Notes: generated by a model from the letters alone, not told the origin. A stretch of 64,000 bases of DNA from Pseudoxanthomonas koreensis (GCF_010093225.1 NZ_PDWM01000003.1:1-64000); one strand, 5' to 3'; positions 8,132 through 25,973 are shown, counted from the stretch's first letter. Numbers and translations: made by a program.

Positions 8132-8815
8132 ATGAAGAAGGCTGTCGTCCTGGTTTCCGGTGGCATGGATTCGGCCGTGGTCGTGGCCATCGCCCGCGAG
8201 CAGGGCTTCGCCGTGCATGCGCTGAGCGTGCGCTACGGCCAGCGCCACACCTCCGAACTGGAAGCCGCCGACCGCGTGTCGCGCGCGCTGGGCGCGGTGG
8301 CGCACAAGACCGTGGACGTGGACCTGCGCAGCATCGGCGGCTCTGCCCTGACCGACGACATCGAGGTACCGGATGCCGGCGGCGAGGGCATCCCGGTCAC
8401 CTACGTGCCGGCGCGCAACACGATCATGCTCTCGCTGGCGCTGGGCTGGGCCGAGGTGCTGGGCGCGGCGGACATCTTCTGCGGGGTCAACGCGGTGGAC
8501 TACTCCGGCTACCCGGACTGCCGCCCGGAGTTCATCGCGGCCTTCGAGCGCCTGGCCAACCTGGCGACCAAGGCCGGCGTGGAGGGCGCGGGGATCCGCG
8601 TGCACGCGCCGCTGATGCGCATGGGCAAGGACGACATCGTGCGCGAGGGCCTGCGCCTGGGCGTGGACTTCGGCCAGACCGTGTCGTGCTACCGCGCCGA
8701 TGCCGACGGCCAGGCCTGCGGCCACTGCGACGCCTGCCGCCTGCGCGCCGCCGGCTTCGAAGCCGCCGGCGTGGCCGACCCGACGCGCTACACGGACGGT
8801 GGTGCCCCACTGTAG
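8132..8815 (+). CDS. queC: QueC, 7-cyano-7-deazaguanine (preQ0) synthase
   Basis: QueC (227 residues) converts 7-carboxy-7-deazaguanine to preQ0 using ATP and ammonia. The PP-loop SGGMDSAV is at residues 9-16 and the zinc-binding cysteines are in [20 protein letters not shown] near the C-terminus. It begins 1 base after queE. Its stop codon is the TAG of the left arm of REPIN R3, so the repeat begins exactly where the gene ends. Confidence 0.95.
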   Translation: MKKAVVLVSGGMDSAVVVAIAREQGFAVHALSVRYGQRHTSELEAADRVSRALGAVAHKTVDVDLRSIGGSALTDDIEVPDAGGEGIPVTYVPARNTIMLSLALGWAEVLGAADIFCGVNAVDYSGYPDCRPEFIAAFERLANLATKAGVEGAGIRVHAPLMRMGKDDIVREGLRLGVDFGQTVSCYRADADGQACGHCDACRLRAAGFEAAGVADPTRYTDGGAPL

Positions 8816-8943
8816 GAGCCCACTTCAGGGGGCGACCCGACGAGGGTGGGAGGCGCGACGATCAACGCGACGCTTCCGGATGGACCGCGTTGAACGAGGC
8901 TGCGCCATTGCGGCCGGGGGTCGCCCCCTGAAGTGGGCTCCTA
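8813..8943. repeat. REPIN R3 at the queC stop codon
   Basis: Two inverted arms enclose a spacer with ATCAACGCGACG, TCCGGA and CGCGTTGAACG, again an inner inverted repeat around a TCCGGA centre. The left arm's TAG is the stop of queC. It lies between queC and the hairpin and promoter region of tRNA-Lys. Confidence 0.9.
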
Positions 8944-8953
8944 CAGGGGGAGC

Positions 8954-8987
8954 GCCGCGGCGGCGGTCACCGGTGCGCCGCCGCGGC
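8954..8987. terminator. Strong GC hairpin between queC/REPIN R3 and tRNA-Lys
   Basis: A perfect 12-base inverted repeat, GCCGCGGCGGCG and CGCCGCCGCGGC, surrounds a loop that is itself palindromic (CACCGGTG). No T-run follows, so it is not a textbook intrinsic terminator. It could stop or stabilise the que transcript or insulate the tRNA promoter. Confidence 0.45.
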
Positions 8988-9010
8988 GGCATCGACGCGG
9001 CCTGATCGGG

Positions 9011-9016
9011 TAAAAT
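9011..9016 (+). promoter_or_regulatory. Putative -10 box of the tRNA-Lys promoter
   Basis: TAAAAT lies 31 bases before the mature tRNA 5' end, in otherwise GC-rich DNA. No good -35 match is visible 17 bases upstream. Confidence 0.4.
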
Positions 9017-9046
9017 GCCCGCCCGGCCGAGCGCCGGCACGCATGT

Positions 9047-9122
9047 GGGCCGTTAGCTCAGTCGGTAGAGCATCGGACTTTTAATCCGCTGGTCGATGGT
9101 TCGAATCCATCACGGCCCACCA
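9047..9122 (+). tRNA. tRNA-Lys (anticodon TTT)
   Basis: This 76-base cloverleaf has the acceptor pair GGGCCGT/ACGGCCC, D-arm GCTCAGTCGGTAGAGC, anticodon loop CTTTTAA (anticodon TTT) and T-arm GGTTCGAATCC. The discriminator A and a genome-encoded CCA end the gene. In Pseudomonas the same tRNA also follows queC. Confidence 0.97.
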
Positions 9123-9322
9123 TTCGGGTTTCCTGTCGCGCCTCACGATCCCGCCTGAACGCATCAGGCCGGCCGGGAGCGGCGCGGTTGAAGCGTCCCG
9201 TGGCCGGGCGCATATTCGTTTTCCCCTTGCGAACTCCGGACACGGATGCGTCTCGGCCGCTGCGACCGTGGCGGCGCAGGCTGCCGTCTTCCCCGCACAC
9301 GGCGCCTCATCTGGCATCGCCC

Positions 9323-13990
<4,668 letters not shown>

Positions 13991-13996
13991 CCCCTG

Positions 13997-14129
13997 TAGG
14001 AGCACACTTCAGGGGGCGACCCGATGCCGCTGGATTACGCGGTATTCAACGCGCGCCTATCCGGAAGGGTCGCGTTCAATGCGGCATGCGTTCCAACGTC
14101 CCGGGGTCGCCCCCTGAAGTGGGCTCCTA
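13997..14129. repeat. REPIN R4 between lhr and recQ
   Basis: Two inverted arms; the left arm has one change (GAGCACAC for GAGCCCAC). The spacer has TTCAACGCGC, TATCCGGA and TCGCGTTCAA, the usual inner inverted repeat. It lies between the convergent 3' ends of lhr (7 bases away) and recQ. The stretch 14130-14222 holds no other clear feature. Confidence 0.9.
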
Positions 14130-14222
14130 CAGGAGGCGCCGCGGGGCGCGTTGGGTGCGCGGCGCGGGTGCGTCGCAGTGGGTCGCGGGAGGCGCTGTTG
14201 CAGCGCGAGTGCGCCCGATGCC

Positions 14223-16106
<1,884 letters not shown>

Positions 16107-16188
16107 GCGCGCAAGGATACCGGCGCGGTCCCGCCGTCGCGCTGAATCCGTACCCCGCCAAGGGGTGGGCGTCCCACCCGTTCCATTG

Positions 16189-16319
16189 TAGGAGCCCACT
16201 TCAGGGGGCGACCCGGAAGCAACCTGACGCAGCCTCGTCCAACACGGCCGATCCGGAGGCTCCGCGTTGACCGCAGCGCGTTCCGGCCGCGTCGGGTCGC
16301 CCCCTGAAGTGGGCTCCTA
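16189..16319. repeat. REPIN R5 between kefC and recQ
   Basis: Two inverted arms of the GTAGGAGCCCACTTCAGG type. The spacer carries a weakened inner repeat (GTCCAACACGG, GATCCGGAG, CCGCGTTGACC). It sits in the 241-base gap between the kefC 3' end and the recQ start, both on the minus strand, so it may influence the recQ promoter region. Confidence 0.9.
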
Positions 16320-16347
16320 CAAGGGGCACACCCGCCGTTTCGATGGC

Positions 16348-18051
16348 TCAGACGGGGGGGATAGTGGCTTCGCGGCCGGCGTAGCGGAACGGGGGCGTGG
16401 CCATCACCATCTCGGCCAGCGAATAGGCCAGCTCGCGCTCGGCCATCACCGCGCCGTCGGCACCGTGGGCGAGCAGGTGGCGCACTTCGGCATCGCTGTG
16501 CGCGCGCGCCAGCACCGGCAGCGCCGGGTTCAGCGCGCGCAGCTTGGCGATCGCCTCGCCGGCTTCCAGCGGCTGCGGGATCGCCAGGATCGCGATCGCC
16601 GCCGATTCCGGATGGGCCTCGGCCAGCACCTTCTCCGACGCGGCGTGGCCGCGGATGGCGGGGATGCCTTCGGCATGCGCCCGGTCCACGTGCAGCGAAT
16701 TGTCATCGATCACCACCACCGCCACCCCGCGGCCGTGCAGCACCTGGCTCAGCTCGCGGCCGACCCGGCCGTAGCCGACCACGATGGCGTGGTTGCCCGG
16801 GTGCAGCGGCGGGCCGTCGGGCTGCTCCGGCGCGGGCGGCGCCACCGCTTCCTCGCGGTGCCGCGCTTCCCAGCGGTCCAGCAGCATGAAGATCATCGGG
16901 TTGAGCATGATCGAGATCAGCGCGCCGGCCAGCACCAGCGCCTGGCCGGTCGCGGGCAGGATCTTCAGGCTCACGCCCAGGCCGGCGATGATGAAAGCGA
17001 ACTCGCCGATCTGCGCCAGCGAAGCGGAGATGGTCAGCGCGGTCATCTTCGGATGGCCGAAGGCGCGCACGATGAAGAACGCGGCCGCCGACTTGCCGAA
17101 CATGATGATCACCGTGGTCGCCAGCACCTGCCACGGATGCTCGACCAGGATCGCCGGGTTGAACAGCATGCCCACCGAGACGAAGAACAGCACCGCGAAC
17201 GCATCGCGCAGCGGCAGCGAATCGTTGGCGGCCTTGTGGCTCAGTTCGGACTCGTTGAGCATCATCCCGGCGAAGAACGCGCCCAGCGCGAACGACACCC
17301 CGAACAGCGAGGCGGCGCCGAACGCCACGCCCAGCGCAATGGCCAGCACCGACAGCGTGAACAGCTCGCGTGAGCCGGTGCCGGCGATCCGTTCCAGCAC
17401 CCAGGGGATCACCCGGCGGCCGACCACCAGCATCACCGCCACGAACAGGCCCAGCTGCACCAGGGTCCAGCCGATCCGGGCCAGCACGCTGCCGGCGCTG
17501 TGGCCCTCCGCTGCCGCTTCCGGGCCGAAGATCCCGGCGATCACCGGCATCATCACCAGCGCCAGCACGCAGGCCAGGTCCTCGACGATCAGCCAGCCCA
17601 CCGCGATCTTGCCGCGCATGGTTTCCAGCAGGCGGCGTTCCTCCATCGCCCGCAGCAGGACCACGGTCGAGGCGGTGGCCAGGGAGAAGCCGAACACCAG
17701 CCCTTCCAGCGTCGGCCAGCCCATCAGCCAGGCCACGCCCCAGCCGAACAGGGTGGCCACCGCGATCTGCGCGGTCGCGCCGGGGATGGCGATCCATTTC
17801 ACTTCCAGCAGGTCGTCCAGCGAGAAGTGCAGGCCGACGCCGAACATCAGCAGCATCACGCCGATCTCCGCCAGCTGGTTGGCGATCTCCTGGTCGGCGA
17901 CGAAGCCGGGGGTGAACGGCCCGACCACCACGCCGGCCAGCAGGTAGCCCACCAGCGGCGACAGCCGCAGCCGGTTGGCGATCGCGCCCAGCACGAAGGC
18001 CAGGCCGAGGCCGACCGCGACGATGTCGATCAGGCTGGTGTCGTGGGGCAT
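16348..18051 (-). CDS. Kef/YbaL-type cation:proton antiporter with TrkA-N domain
   Basis: This 567-residue inner-membrane protein belongs to the CPA2 family (KefB/KefC/YbaL), which exchanges potassium or another cation for protons. About a dozen membrane helices span residues 5-385, including VGYLLAGVVVGPFTPGF, IGVMLLMFGVGLHFSLDDLL and TVVLLRAMEERRLLE. A C-terminal nucleotide-binding TrkA-N domain begins near 410 with VVGYGRVGRELSQVL (GXGXXG). It has no obvious glutathione-sensing partner gene such as kefF or kefG nearby, so YbaL is the closer match than KefB/C. The 126 bases upstream to REPIN R6 show no clear promoter. Confidence 0.88.
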   Translation of the reverse strand: MPHDTSLIDIVAVGLGLAFVLGAIANRLRLSPLVGYLLAGVVVGPFTPGFVADQEIANQLAEIGVMLLMFGVGLHFSLDDLLEVKWIAIPGATAQIAVATLFGWGVAWLMGWPTLEGLVFGFSLATASTVVLLRAMEERRLLETMRGKIAVGWLIVEDLACVLALVMMPVIAGIFGPEAAAEGHSAGSVLARIGWTLVQLGLFVAVMLVVGRRVIPWVLERIAGTGSRELFTLSVLAIALGVAFGAASLFGVSFALGAFFAGMMLNESELSHKAANDSLPLRDAFAVLFFVSVGMLFNPAILVEHPWQVLATTVIIMFGKSAAAFFIVRAFGHPKMTALTISASLAQIGEFAFIIAGLGVSLKILPATGQALVLAGALISIMLNPMIFMLLDRWEARHREEAVAPPAPEQPDGPPLHPGNHAIVVGYGRVGRELSQVLHGRGVAVVVIDDNSLHVDRAHAEGIPAIRGHAASEKVLAEAHPESAAIAILAIPQPLEAGEAIAKLRALNPALPVLARAHSDAEVRHLLAHGADGAVMAERELAYSLAEMVMATPPFRYAGREATIPPV

Positions 18052-18177
18052 CGGGGCGAGGGTGTCGGGGGTTGGCCAGTTTCACCGACTCGGCGCGCCC
18101 GCGGCAAACCCGCCGCGTCGTGTTGCCCTCACCGCGCGCCGCGGCGAACGCGTCGCGTGGCGTGCCTTGCCTTTCTG

Positions 18178-18313
18178 TAGGAGCCCACTTCAGGGGGCGA
18201 CCCGACGACCTCCAGGTTGCGCGGCGTTCAACGCGACCGCTCGGATCCGGAGAGTCCGCGTTCGACGAGGGTGCCTTGCAGGGCGTCGGGTCGCCCCCTG
18301 AAGTGGGCTCCTA
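18178..18313. repeat. REPIN R6 between kefC and the ABC-F gene
   Basis: Two inverted arms with the inner repeat GTTCAACGCGAC, GGATCCGGA, GTCCGCGTTCGAC. It lies in the 369-base gap between the divergent kefC (minus) and ABC-F (plus) genes. Apart from this repeat the gap holds the AT-rich promoter-like region at about 18320-18361 and nothing else that I recognise. Confidence 0.9.
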
Positions 18314-18355
18314 CAAAAAACAGTTTGTTAAGTTTTTGTTATTGGCCGTTGCCGG

Positions 18356-18361
18356 TAGAAT
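18356..18361 (+). promoter_or_regulatory. Putative -10 box upstream of the ABC-F gene
   Basis: TAGAAT follows an unusually AT-rich stretch just after REPIN R6 (GTTTGTTAAGTTTTTGTTAT). The best -35 candidate 17 bases upstream (TTTTTG) is weak. The start codon is 59 bases downstream. Confidence 0.35.
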
Positions 18362-18420
18362 GCGCGACGCAGCGTGCGTCGCCCGCTGCGGGCTCCCGAT
18401 CCTTCCGCAAGACCCCATCC

Positions 18421-20427
<2,007 letters not shown>

Positions 20428-20486
20428 AGGGGGCTCCTGCAGGACGCGCGGGTGCCGCGTTTTTCCCCGGGGGCGGCGGAAGGGCC

Positions 20487-20492
20487 TAAAAT
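20487..20492 (+). promoter_or_regulatory. Putative -10 box of the FmdB-family gene
   Basis: TAAAAT lies 49 bases before the start codon in GC-rich DNA. The same hexamer occurs before tRNA-Lys and yebC. No clear -35 box is present. Confidence 0.35.
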
Positions 20493-20540
20493 TCCCGTAT
20501 CCGGCCCGCCGGGCCCGTTGCCCCCCAAGATCCAGACGCC

Positions 20541-20897
20541 ATGCCGATCTACGCTTTCCAGTGCGCCGAGTGCGGCCACAGTTTCGACCGCCTGCAGAAG
20601 CTTGCCGATCCCGATCCCGACGCCTGCCCGTCGTGCGCTGCGCAGGGCTCCATCCGCCGCCAGCTGACCGCGCCTTCGTTCCGCCTCGCCGGCAGCGGCT
20701 GGTACGAGACCGACTTCAAGAAGGACGGCGACCGCAAGCGCAACCTGGTCGACGGCGGCGAAGGTGCGGCCAGGCCGGACGCCAAGCCGGAAGCGAAGGC
20801 GGAAGCCAAGCCCGCCGCCGAAGCGCCGAAGGCCGACAGCAAGCCCGCCGTCGCCGCCGCCGCGGCCAAGCCGGCCACGCCTGCCGGCGGTAGCTGA
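20541..20897 (+). CDS. FmdB-family zinc-ribbon protein
   Basis: This 118-residue protein starts with the FmdB/CxxC regulatory domain: MPIYAFQCAECGHSFDRLQK with cysteines 8 and 11, then CPSC (29 and 32), which would bind one zinc. From residue 65 it is a low-complexity Ala/Lys/Pro/Glu tail (EAKAEAKPAAEAPKADSKPA), typical of xanthomonad homologues. Members often lie upstream of aspS, as here, about 2 kb away. The molecular role is not established; a putative regulator is the usual label. Confidence 0.85.
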   Translation: MPIYAFQCAECGHSFDRLQKLADPDPDACPSCAAQGSIRRQLTAPSFRLAGSGWYETDFKKDGDRKRNLVDGGEGAARPDAKPEAKAEAKPAAEAPKADSKPAVAAAAAKPATPAGGS

Positions 20898-20971
20898 TTC
20901 CCGCGCGTCGCGCGCGTTCCGGAGTGTGGCGTGGTGATGTCCCGCTGCCGCATCCGCCCTGCATCGCTTTC

Positions 20972-21048
20972 GTAGAGCGGGGCTTGCCCCGCTGCTGTTG
21001 GCTGCTTCGCTGCGCCGGGCGTGGGTAGCCGGGCAAGCCCGGCGTTAC
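20972..21048. repeat. REP sequences of a second family (GTAG plus GGGCTTGCCC stem)
   Basis: Two hairpins, each starting with GTAG, lie in the 204-base gap before the lipoprotein gene: GTAG-AGCGGGGCTTGCCCCGCT (20972) and GTAG-CCGGGCAAGCCCGG (21025). They are in direct orientation with a different stem and loop from the main family, so they probably belong to another RAYT lineage. Sequences of this kind are widespread in xanthomonad intergenic regions. Confidence 0.7.
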
Positions 21049-21101
21049 GTGGGTCAGGCGGCGCGCTTGCTGCACTTGCGCCCTGCGGTTACGGTGCGGC
21101 G

Positions 21102-21764
21102 ATGAAGACCTTCCACGCGCTCCCGTTCGTCCTGCTGCTGGCCGCCTGCTCGCAGCAGTCCCCGCCGCCGGCCGCGACCGCGGTCGATCCGGCGCCAGCG
21201 CCCGATGCCGTCGATGCCATCCCGGCCCCGGCCGACGCCTTCCTCGCCGCGATCGCCGGCCACTGCGGCCAGGCCTATGCAGGCCGCATCGTTGCGAACG
21301 TGCCTGCCAACGGCGCTACGCCCGATCCGTTCGAAGGCAAGGCGCTGGTCATGCACGTGCGCGGCTGCGATGCACCGCAAAGCGGGCTGCGCATTCCCTT
21401 CCACGTCGGCGACGACCATTCGCGTACCTGGGTGCTGGACCGCACCGCCGCCGGCCTGCGCCTGAAGCACGACCATCGCCACGAAGACGGCACCCCGGAC
21501 GCGGTGACGATGTACGGCGGCGACACCGTCGCGGCCGGCACCGCCGTGCGCCAGGAATTCCCGGTCGACGCGGAGTCCGTGGCGATGTTCGAGCGCGAAG
21601 GCCTCACGGCCTCGGTGGCCAACACCTGGGCGATGGAGATCGAGCCGGGCACGCGCTTCGTCTACGAGCTGGCGCGGCCGGACGGGCGCCTGTTCCGGGT
21701 CGAATTCGACCTGTCCACGCCGGTGGCGCTGCCGCCGGCGCCGTGGGGCGACGAGGCGGGCTGA
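21102..21764 (+). CDS. Putative lipoprotein of unknown function
   Basis: This 220-residue protein begins with a short lipoprotein signal (MKTFHALPFVLLLAACSQQS; lipidated Cys16), then a Pro/Ala-rich spacer to about residue 45 and a soluble domain (about 46-215). It has two cysteines in the mature domain (GHCGQAY and VRGCDAPQ), a HDHRHEDGTPD motif and WAMEIEPGTRFVYEL. I do not recognise the family with certainty; it looks like a conserved xanthomonad envelope protein. I use the ATG at 21102, since the earlier in-frame ATG at 21021 is read from the second-family REP region. It converges with the DUF3011 gene, 37 bases away. Confidence 0.75.
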   Translation: MKTFHALPFVLLLAACSQQSPPPAATAVDPAPAPDAVDAIPAPADAFLAAIAGHCGQAYAGRIVANVPANGATPDPFEGKALVMHVRGCDAPQSGLRIPFHVGDDHSRTWVLDRTAAGLRLKHDHRHEDGTPDAVTMYGGDTVAAGTAVRQEFPVDAESVAMFEREGLTASVANTWAMEIEPGTRFVYELARPDGRLFRVEFDLSTPVALPPAPWGDEAG

Positions 21765-21801
21765 GCGCGTCGTCCCGGCCGACGCCGGGACCCGCGCGCC
21801 T

Positions 21802-22755
21802 TCAGCGCGCGCCGAAGCGTGCGCGGCAGCCGCCGCTGACCCGGATTGTGCTGTTGCCGTCCCAGCTCCAGTTGCGGTTCTCCTGGCAGCGCGTGCTGGA
21901 GAGGTTCTCGATCACCACAGGCCGGCCCTGGCGACGGTCCCAGGCGCAGCTGCGCTGGCGGTTGCCGTCGCTGCTGCAGGTCACCGAGTAGTTCGGGTTG
22001 CCGCCGCCGCCCCAGCCGCTGCCGCTGCGCGGGCCGAACTCGCCGCGGCAACCATTGCGCACCCAGACCGAATTGCCGCGCTGGCCCCAGGTCTGGCCTT
22101 CGATGCAGCGCGCGCTGGACAGTTGCCGTACCAGTACCGCGTTGCCGCGGAAGCCGGTGGGGCAGGACTGCTCGCGATGGTTGCGGCTCTCGCAGCGCAT
22201 GGTCTGGCCGCTGCCGTCGTTCCAACCGCCACGCCCCTGGGTGAAGCGGCCGCGGCAACCCTGGTCGACCCACATCACCCCGCCACCGCCGCCAAAGTTG
22301 ACCCCTTCCACGCAGCGGGTGCCTGAGATGTTCTCCACCAGCGCCGGGCGGCCCTGGAACGGGGTGCGGCATTCGCGCCGGCGGCGGTCGTTGCTGGAGC
22401 AGGTCAGGGTCTGGCCGGTCCAGCTGGAGCCGTTCCAGCCGCCCCAGCCGGCGCCGGGGCGGTTGCCGCCGCCGCCGCGCAGCGAGGTGGCGATGTCCTG
22501 CTTGATCCGACTGAAGCCCCAGCCGGAGTTGACCTGGTCCAGGTAGAACTCGAGCTGGTCGTCGGGAATCTGGCGGCCACGGGACTGGTCGGCGTACTCG
22601 CGTTCGATCACCCGCACCCGGTCGGGCACCGACAGCTGCCGCAGGTTTTCCGGCGCGTAGGCACGGGTGGCCTGGGCGGCGGCGGGGAGGGGCAGGGCGG
22701 TGGCCGAGGTGGCCAGGCCCAGGACGAGCAATGCGGCAGGCAGGGAACGGAACAT
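21802..22755 (-). CDS. Secreted DUF3011 repeat protein
   Basis: This 317-residue exported protein has a signal peptide ([20 protein letters not shown], ending near AAAQA). A helical stretch (about 35-85) precedes four DUF3011 repeats (about 95-317). Each repeat follows C-S-S/E followed by a basic segment, RRRECRTP, then G-RC-V-E-G, then W and GCRGRF, with six or so conserved cysteines that probably form disulfides. The chosen ATG (22755) has AAGGAG 6 bases upstream; the ATG two codons earlier abuts it. The function of DUF3011 is unknown; a periplasmic or surface binding role is a guess. It diverges from aspS. Confidence 0.85.
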   Translation of the reverse strand: MFRSLPAALLVLGLATSATALPLPAAAQATRAYAPENLRQLSVPDRVRVIEREYADQSRGRQIPDDQLEFYLDQVNSGWGFSRIKQDIATSLRGGGGNRPGAGWGGWNGSSWTGQTLTCSSNDRRRRECRTPFQGRPALVENISGTRCVEGVNFGGGGGVMWVDQGCRGRFTQGRGGWNDGSGQTMRCESRNHREQSCPTGFRGNAVLVRQLSSARCIEGQTWGQRGNSVWVRNGCRGEFGPRSGSGWGGGGNPNYSVTCSSDGNRQRSCAWDRRQGRPVVIENLSSTRCQENRNWSWDGNSTIRVSGGCRARFGAR

Positions 22756-22998
22756 GACCATCTCCTTCGGCTTGCGCCCTCGCGCCGTGGGTGGGGTTCC
22801 CGGCGACCTGCCGGGCTCGACTGCAGGGGACGTGCAATCGCAGGTGTAAGGGCGCATGGCTTAATGCCGGCTCACCGCTGCGTGGCCGCCGGCCGCGGCA
22901 ATGGCCCCAGCCGCCGGGTCCGGTTTGCCCGGACCGCCCGCGGGCCGCAAAATATCGCGTTCACCGGTGCCCCGGCGCCGGCCTCCCCCGGAGTTCCC

Positions 22999-24753
22999 AT
23001 GCGTACCCACTTCTGCGGCCTGGTCGACGAGACCCTGATCGGCCAGACCCTCACCCTCGCCGGCTGGACCGACGTGGCCCGCAACCTCGGCGGCGTGTGC
23101 TTCATCGACCTGCGCGACCACGAGGGCATCGTCCAGGTGACGGTGGAGCCGTCGAACGTGGAGGTGTTCGCGGTCGCCGCGGCGCTGGGCTACGAGGACG
23201 TGATCCAGGTCGAGGGCGTGGTCCGCGCGCGCGAGGCGGTGAACACGAAGATCCCGACCGGCAAGGTCGAGGTGATCGCCACGAAGATCACCGTGCTCAA
23301 CAAGGCCGCGCCGCTGCCGTTCCACGCCCACGAGAACCCGGGCGAGGAAACCCGCCTGAAGTACCGGTACCTCGACTTGCGCCGCCCGGAGATGCAGCGC
23401 ATGCAGCGCACCCGCATCAAGCTGGTGCAGGCGCTGCGCCGGCACCTGGACGCGGACGGTTTCCAGGACATCGAGACGCCGATTCTGACCAAGGCCACGC
23501 CCGAGGGCGCGCGCGACTTCCTGGTCCCGGCGCGCATGCACGCCGGCGAGTTCTACGCGCTGCCGCAGAGCCCGCAGCTGTTCAAGCAGATCCTGATGGT
23601 GGCCGGCTTCGACCGCTACTACCAGATCGCCCGCTGCTTCCGCGACGAGGCGCTGCGCGCCGACCGCCAGCTCGAGTTCACCCAGCTGGACATGGAGTTC
23701 GCCTTCGTCCGCGAGCGCGATGTGCAGGACTACGTGGAAGGCATGATCCGCGCGATCTTCAGGGAAGTGATCGATGTGGAGCTGGACGCGCAGTTCCCGC
23801 GCATGACCTGGGCCGAGGCGATGCGCCGCTACGGTTCGGACAAGCCGGACCTGCGCATCGCGCTGGAGCTGGCCGACGTGGCCGCGCTGGTGAAGGACAG
23901 CCAGTTCGCGGTGTTCAGCGCCGCCGCCAACGATCCGGACGGGCGCGTGGCCGCGCTCCGCATCCCCGGCGGCGCGGCGCTGTCGCGCAAGCAGATCGAC
24001 GAGTACGCCGCCCACGCCGCCAAGTACGGCGCCAAGGGCCTGGCCTACATCAAGATCGACGAGGCCGGCGCGGTGTCCTCGCCGATCGCCAAGTTCTTCG
24101 ACGAGGCCGCGTTCGCCGCGCTGGTTGCCCACGTCGGCGCCGGCAACGGCGACATCGTGTTCTTCGGCGCCGGCGGCTACAACAAGGTCTCCGACTTCAT
24201 GGGCGCGCTGCGGCTGAAGGCCGGCAAGGACTTCAACCTGGTCGCCGACCGCTGGGCCCCGCTGTGGGTCACCGACTTCCCGATGTTCGAGTGGGACGAG
24301 GAGGCGCAGCGCTACGTGGCCCTGCACCATCCGTTCACCGCGCCGGCGGTGGACGACATCGCCGAACTGCGTGCGCACGCGAAGACCGCGGTGTCGCGCG
24401 GCTACGACATGGTCCTCAACGGCAACGAGATCGGCGGCGGTTCGATCCGCATCCACCGCCCGGAGATGCAGAGCGCGGTGTTCGAGCTGCTGGGCATCGG
24501 CGCCGAGGAGGCGCAGGCCAAGTTCGGCTTCCTGCTCGATGCGCTCAACTATGGCGCCCCGCCGCACGGCGGCATCGCCTTCGGCATCGACCGCATTGCC
24601 GCGCTGATGGCCGGCACCGAGTCGATCCGCGACGTGATCCCGTTCCCGAAGACCACCGGTGCGCAGTGCCTGATGACCGGCGCGCCGTCGCCCATCGCCG
24701 ATGCGCAGCTGGCCGAGGTGCACGTGAAGGTGCGGGCGGACGGGAAGGACTGA
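22999..24753 (+). CDS. aspS: Aspartyl-tRNA synthetase
   Basis: AspS (584 residues) is a class II synthetase that charges tRNA-Asp. The N-terminal OB-fold anticodon-binding domain (about 1-105) has [20 protein letters not shown]. The catalytic core has motif 2 in [18 protein letters not shown] and motif 3 in [13 protein letters not shown], interrupted by the bacterial GAD insertion (about 280-420). The ATG at 22999 matches the family start MRTHFCG; an open frame to 22864 adds residues without homology. In Pseudomonas aspS is followed by yebC-ruvCAB; here a GNAT gene and a hydrolase intervene. Confidence 0.95.
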   Translation: MRTHFCGLVDETLIGQTLTLAGWTDVARNLGGVCFIDLRDHEGIVQVTVEPSNVEVFAVAAALGYEDVIQVEGVVRAREAVNTKIPTGKVEVIATKITVLNKAAPLPFHAHENPGEETRLKYRYLDLRRPEMQRMQRTRIKLVQALRRHLDADGFQDIETPILTKATPEGARDFLVPARMHAGEFYALPQSPQLFKQILMVAGFDRYYQIARCFRDEALRADRQLEFTQLDMEFAFVRERDVQDYVEGMIRAIFREVIDVELDAQFPRMTWAEAMRRYGSDKPDLRIALELADVAALVKDSQFAVFSAAANDPDGRVAALRIPGGAALSRKQIDEYAAHAAKYGAKGLAYIKIDEAGAVSSPIAKFFDEAAFAALVAHVGAGNGDIVFFGAGGYNKVSDFMGALRLKAGKDFNLVADRWAPLWVTDFPMFEWDEEAQRYVALHHPFTAPAVDDIAELRAHAKTAVSRGYDMVLNGNEIGGGSIRIHRPEMQSAVFELLGIGAEEAQAKFGFLLDALNYGAPPHGGIAFGIDRIAALMAGTESIRDVIPFPKTTGAQCLMTGAPSPIADAQLAEVHVKVRADGKD

Positions 24754-24775
24754 GGAAGATCCGGGAATCGACGGG

Positions 24776-25306
24776 ATGTCCCTGTCCATCCGGCGCGCCA
24801 CCCCCGACGACGCGGCGACACTGTCGTCGCTGGCCGCGCGCACCTTCGTCGAGACCTTCGGCCATCTGTATCCGCCGGAAGACCTGGCGTTCTTCCTGGC
24901 CGATGCCTACCCGGTGGAGAAGCAGGCGGTCATCCTCGCCCATCCGGACTACGCGGTGTGGCTGCTGGAAGAGGACGGCGTGGCCGTGGGCCATGCCGCC
25001 GCCGGGCCGTGCGGCTTGCCGCATCCGCAGGTCGCCGCCGGCGACGGCGAGCTCAAGCGCCTGTACGTGCTGGCTTCGCACCAGGGCGGCGGCTGGGGCG
25101 GGCGCATGTTCGATGAAGCCGAGCGCTGGTTGCTGCGCGACGGCCCGCGCACGCTGTGGATCGGGGTGTGGTCGGAAAACTTCGGCGCGCAGCGGTTCTA
25201 TGCGCGGTACGGCTTCGAGCGCGTGGGCAGCTACGAATTCCCGGTGGGCCGCGTACGCGACCTCGAGTTCATCCTGCGCCGCCCGGCCGCCGCTGATGGC
25301 GGCTGA
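24776..25306 (+). CDS. GNAT-family N-acetyltransferase
   Basis: This 176-residue protein has the GNAT fold: SIRRATPDDAATLSSLAAR at the N-terminus, the acetyl-CoA-binding motif A in LKRLYVLASHQGGGWGGRMFDEAERWL (about 92-120) with Q-x-x-G-x-G in variant form, and NFGAQRFYARYGFERVG near the C-terminus. It resembles the RimI-like small-molecule or protein acetyltransferases, but the substrate cannot be read from the sequence. It starts 22 bases after aspS and overlaps the next gene if that uses its first ATG. Confidence 0.87.
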   Translation: MSLSIRRATPDDAATLSSLAARTFVETFGHLYPPEDLAFFLADAYPVEKQAVILAHPDYAVWLLEEDGVAVGHAAAGPCGLPHPQVAAGDGELKRLYVLASHQGGGWGGRMFDEAERWLLRDGPRTLWIGVWSENFGAQRFYARYGFERVGSYEFPVGRVRDLEFILRRPAAADGG

Positions 25307-25973
25307 GCCGTCAGCGGCCGGGTCGATGGCCGGCGGCGGCCGCGTCCTGCTGCTGCACGGCCTGTGGATGCCGGGGCTGTCGATGGGCTGGATGGCGGGC
25401 TGGCTGCGGCGGGAAGGATTCGTCACCGAAGTGTTCGCCTATCCGGGCGCGCTGGCCGGGCCCGGCACGGTGGTGCCCGCGCTGCTTCCGCGCCTGGCGC
25501 GGGTCGACGCGGTCGTTGCCCACAGCCTGGGCGGACTGATGGCGCTGGAGGCGCTGCGCCAGGGCGATTTCCCCGGCGTCCGCCGCGTGGTCTGCCTGGG
25601 TTCGCCGCTGCGTGGCAGCGACGCGGCACGCGGCCTGCGCACGCACCGGGCCACGGCGTGGACCCTCGGGCGGGCGGGGACGCTGCTGCGCCGCGGTTGC
25701 GCGCCGTGGACCGGGCCGGCCGAGGTCGGCATGGTCGCCGGCACGCGAGCGCTGGGCTTCGGCCGCTGGTTCGCCCGCTTCGACGGCCCCAGCGACGGCA
25801 CCGTGGCGGTGGCCGAGACCCGGCTGGACGGCCTGGCCGACCATTGCTGCGTGGACGCCAGCCACAGCGGGCTGCTGCTTTCACGCCAGGCGGCGCGGCA
25901 GTCAGTCAGTTTCCTGCGCGAGGGCCGGTTCGAGGCGCATGGCGTGGACGACAGCGGCGGCGATCCGCCCTGA
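25296..25973 (+). CDS. Small alpha/beta hydrolase
   Basis: This 225-residue alpha/beta hydrolase has the strand-turn LLLHGLWMPG after the first strand, the nucleophile elbow VVAHSLGGLMALEAL (Ser in S-L-G-G, about 82), an acid likely in DGPSDGTVAV and a catalytic His in DASHSGLLLS. It looks like the xanthomonad family of short cytoplasmic esterase- or lipase-like proteins; the substrate is unknown. Two ATGs are possible: 25296, which overlaps the GNAT gene by 11 bases, and 25326, which starts closer to the core fold. Neither has a strong ribosome-binding site. Confidence 0.8.
   Translation: MAAEPSAAGSMAGGGRVLLLHGLWMPGLSMGWMAGWLRREGFVTEVFAYPGALAGPGTVVPALLPRLARVDAVVAHSLGGLMALEALRQGDFPGVRRVVCLGSPLRGSDAARGLRTHRATAWTLGRAGTLLRRGCAPWTGPAEVGMVAGTRALGFGRWFARFDGPSDGTVAVAETRLDGLADHCCVDASHSGLLLSRQAARQSVSFLREGRFEAHGVDDSGGDPP

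Noticed and set aside
9058-9300. Small minus-strand frame ending in [16 protein letters not shown]
   Set aside because: It starts inside the tRNA-Lys complement; frames of this type are well-known tRNA artefacts.
16107-16199. A longer start for recQ at 16199
   Set aside because: It would be translated from a REPIN arm, and the family start is the ATG at 16106.
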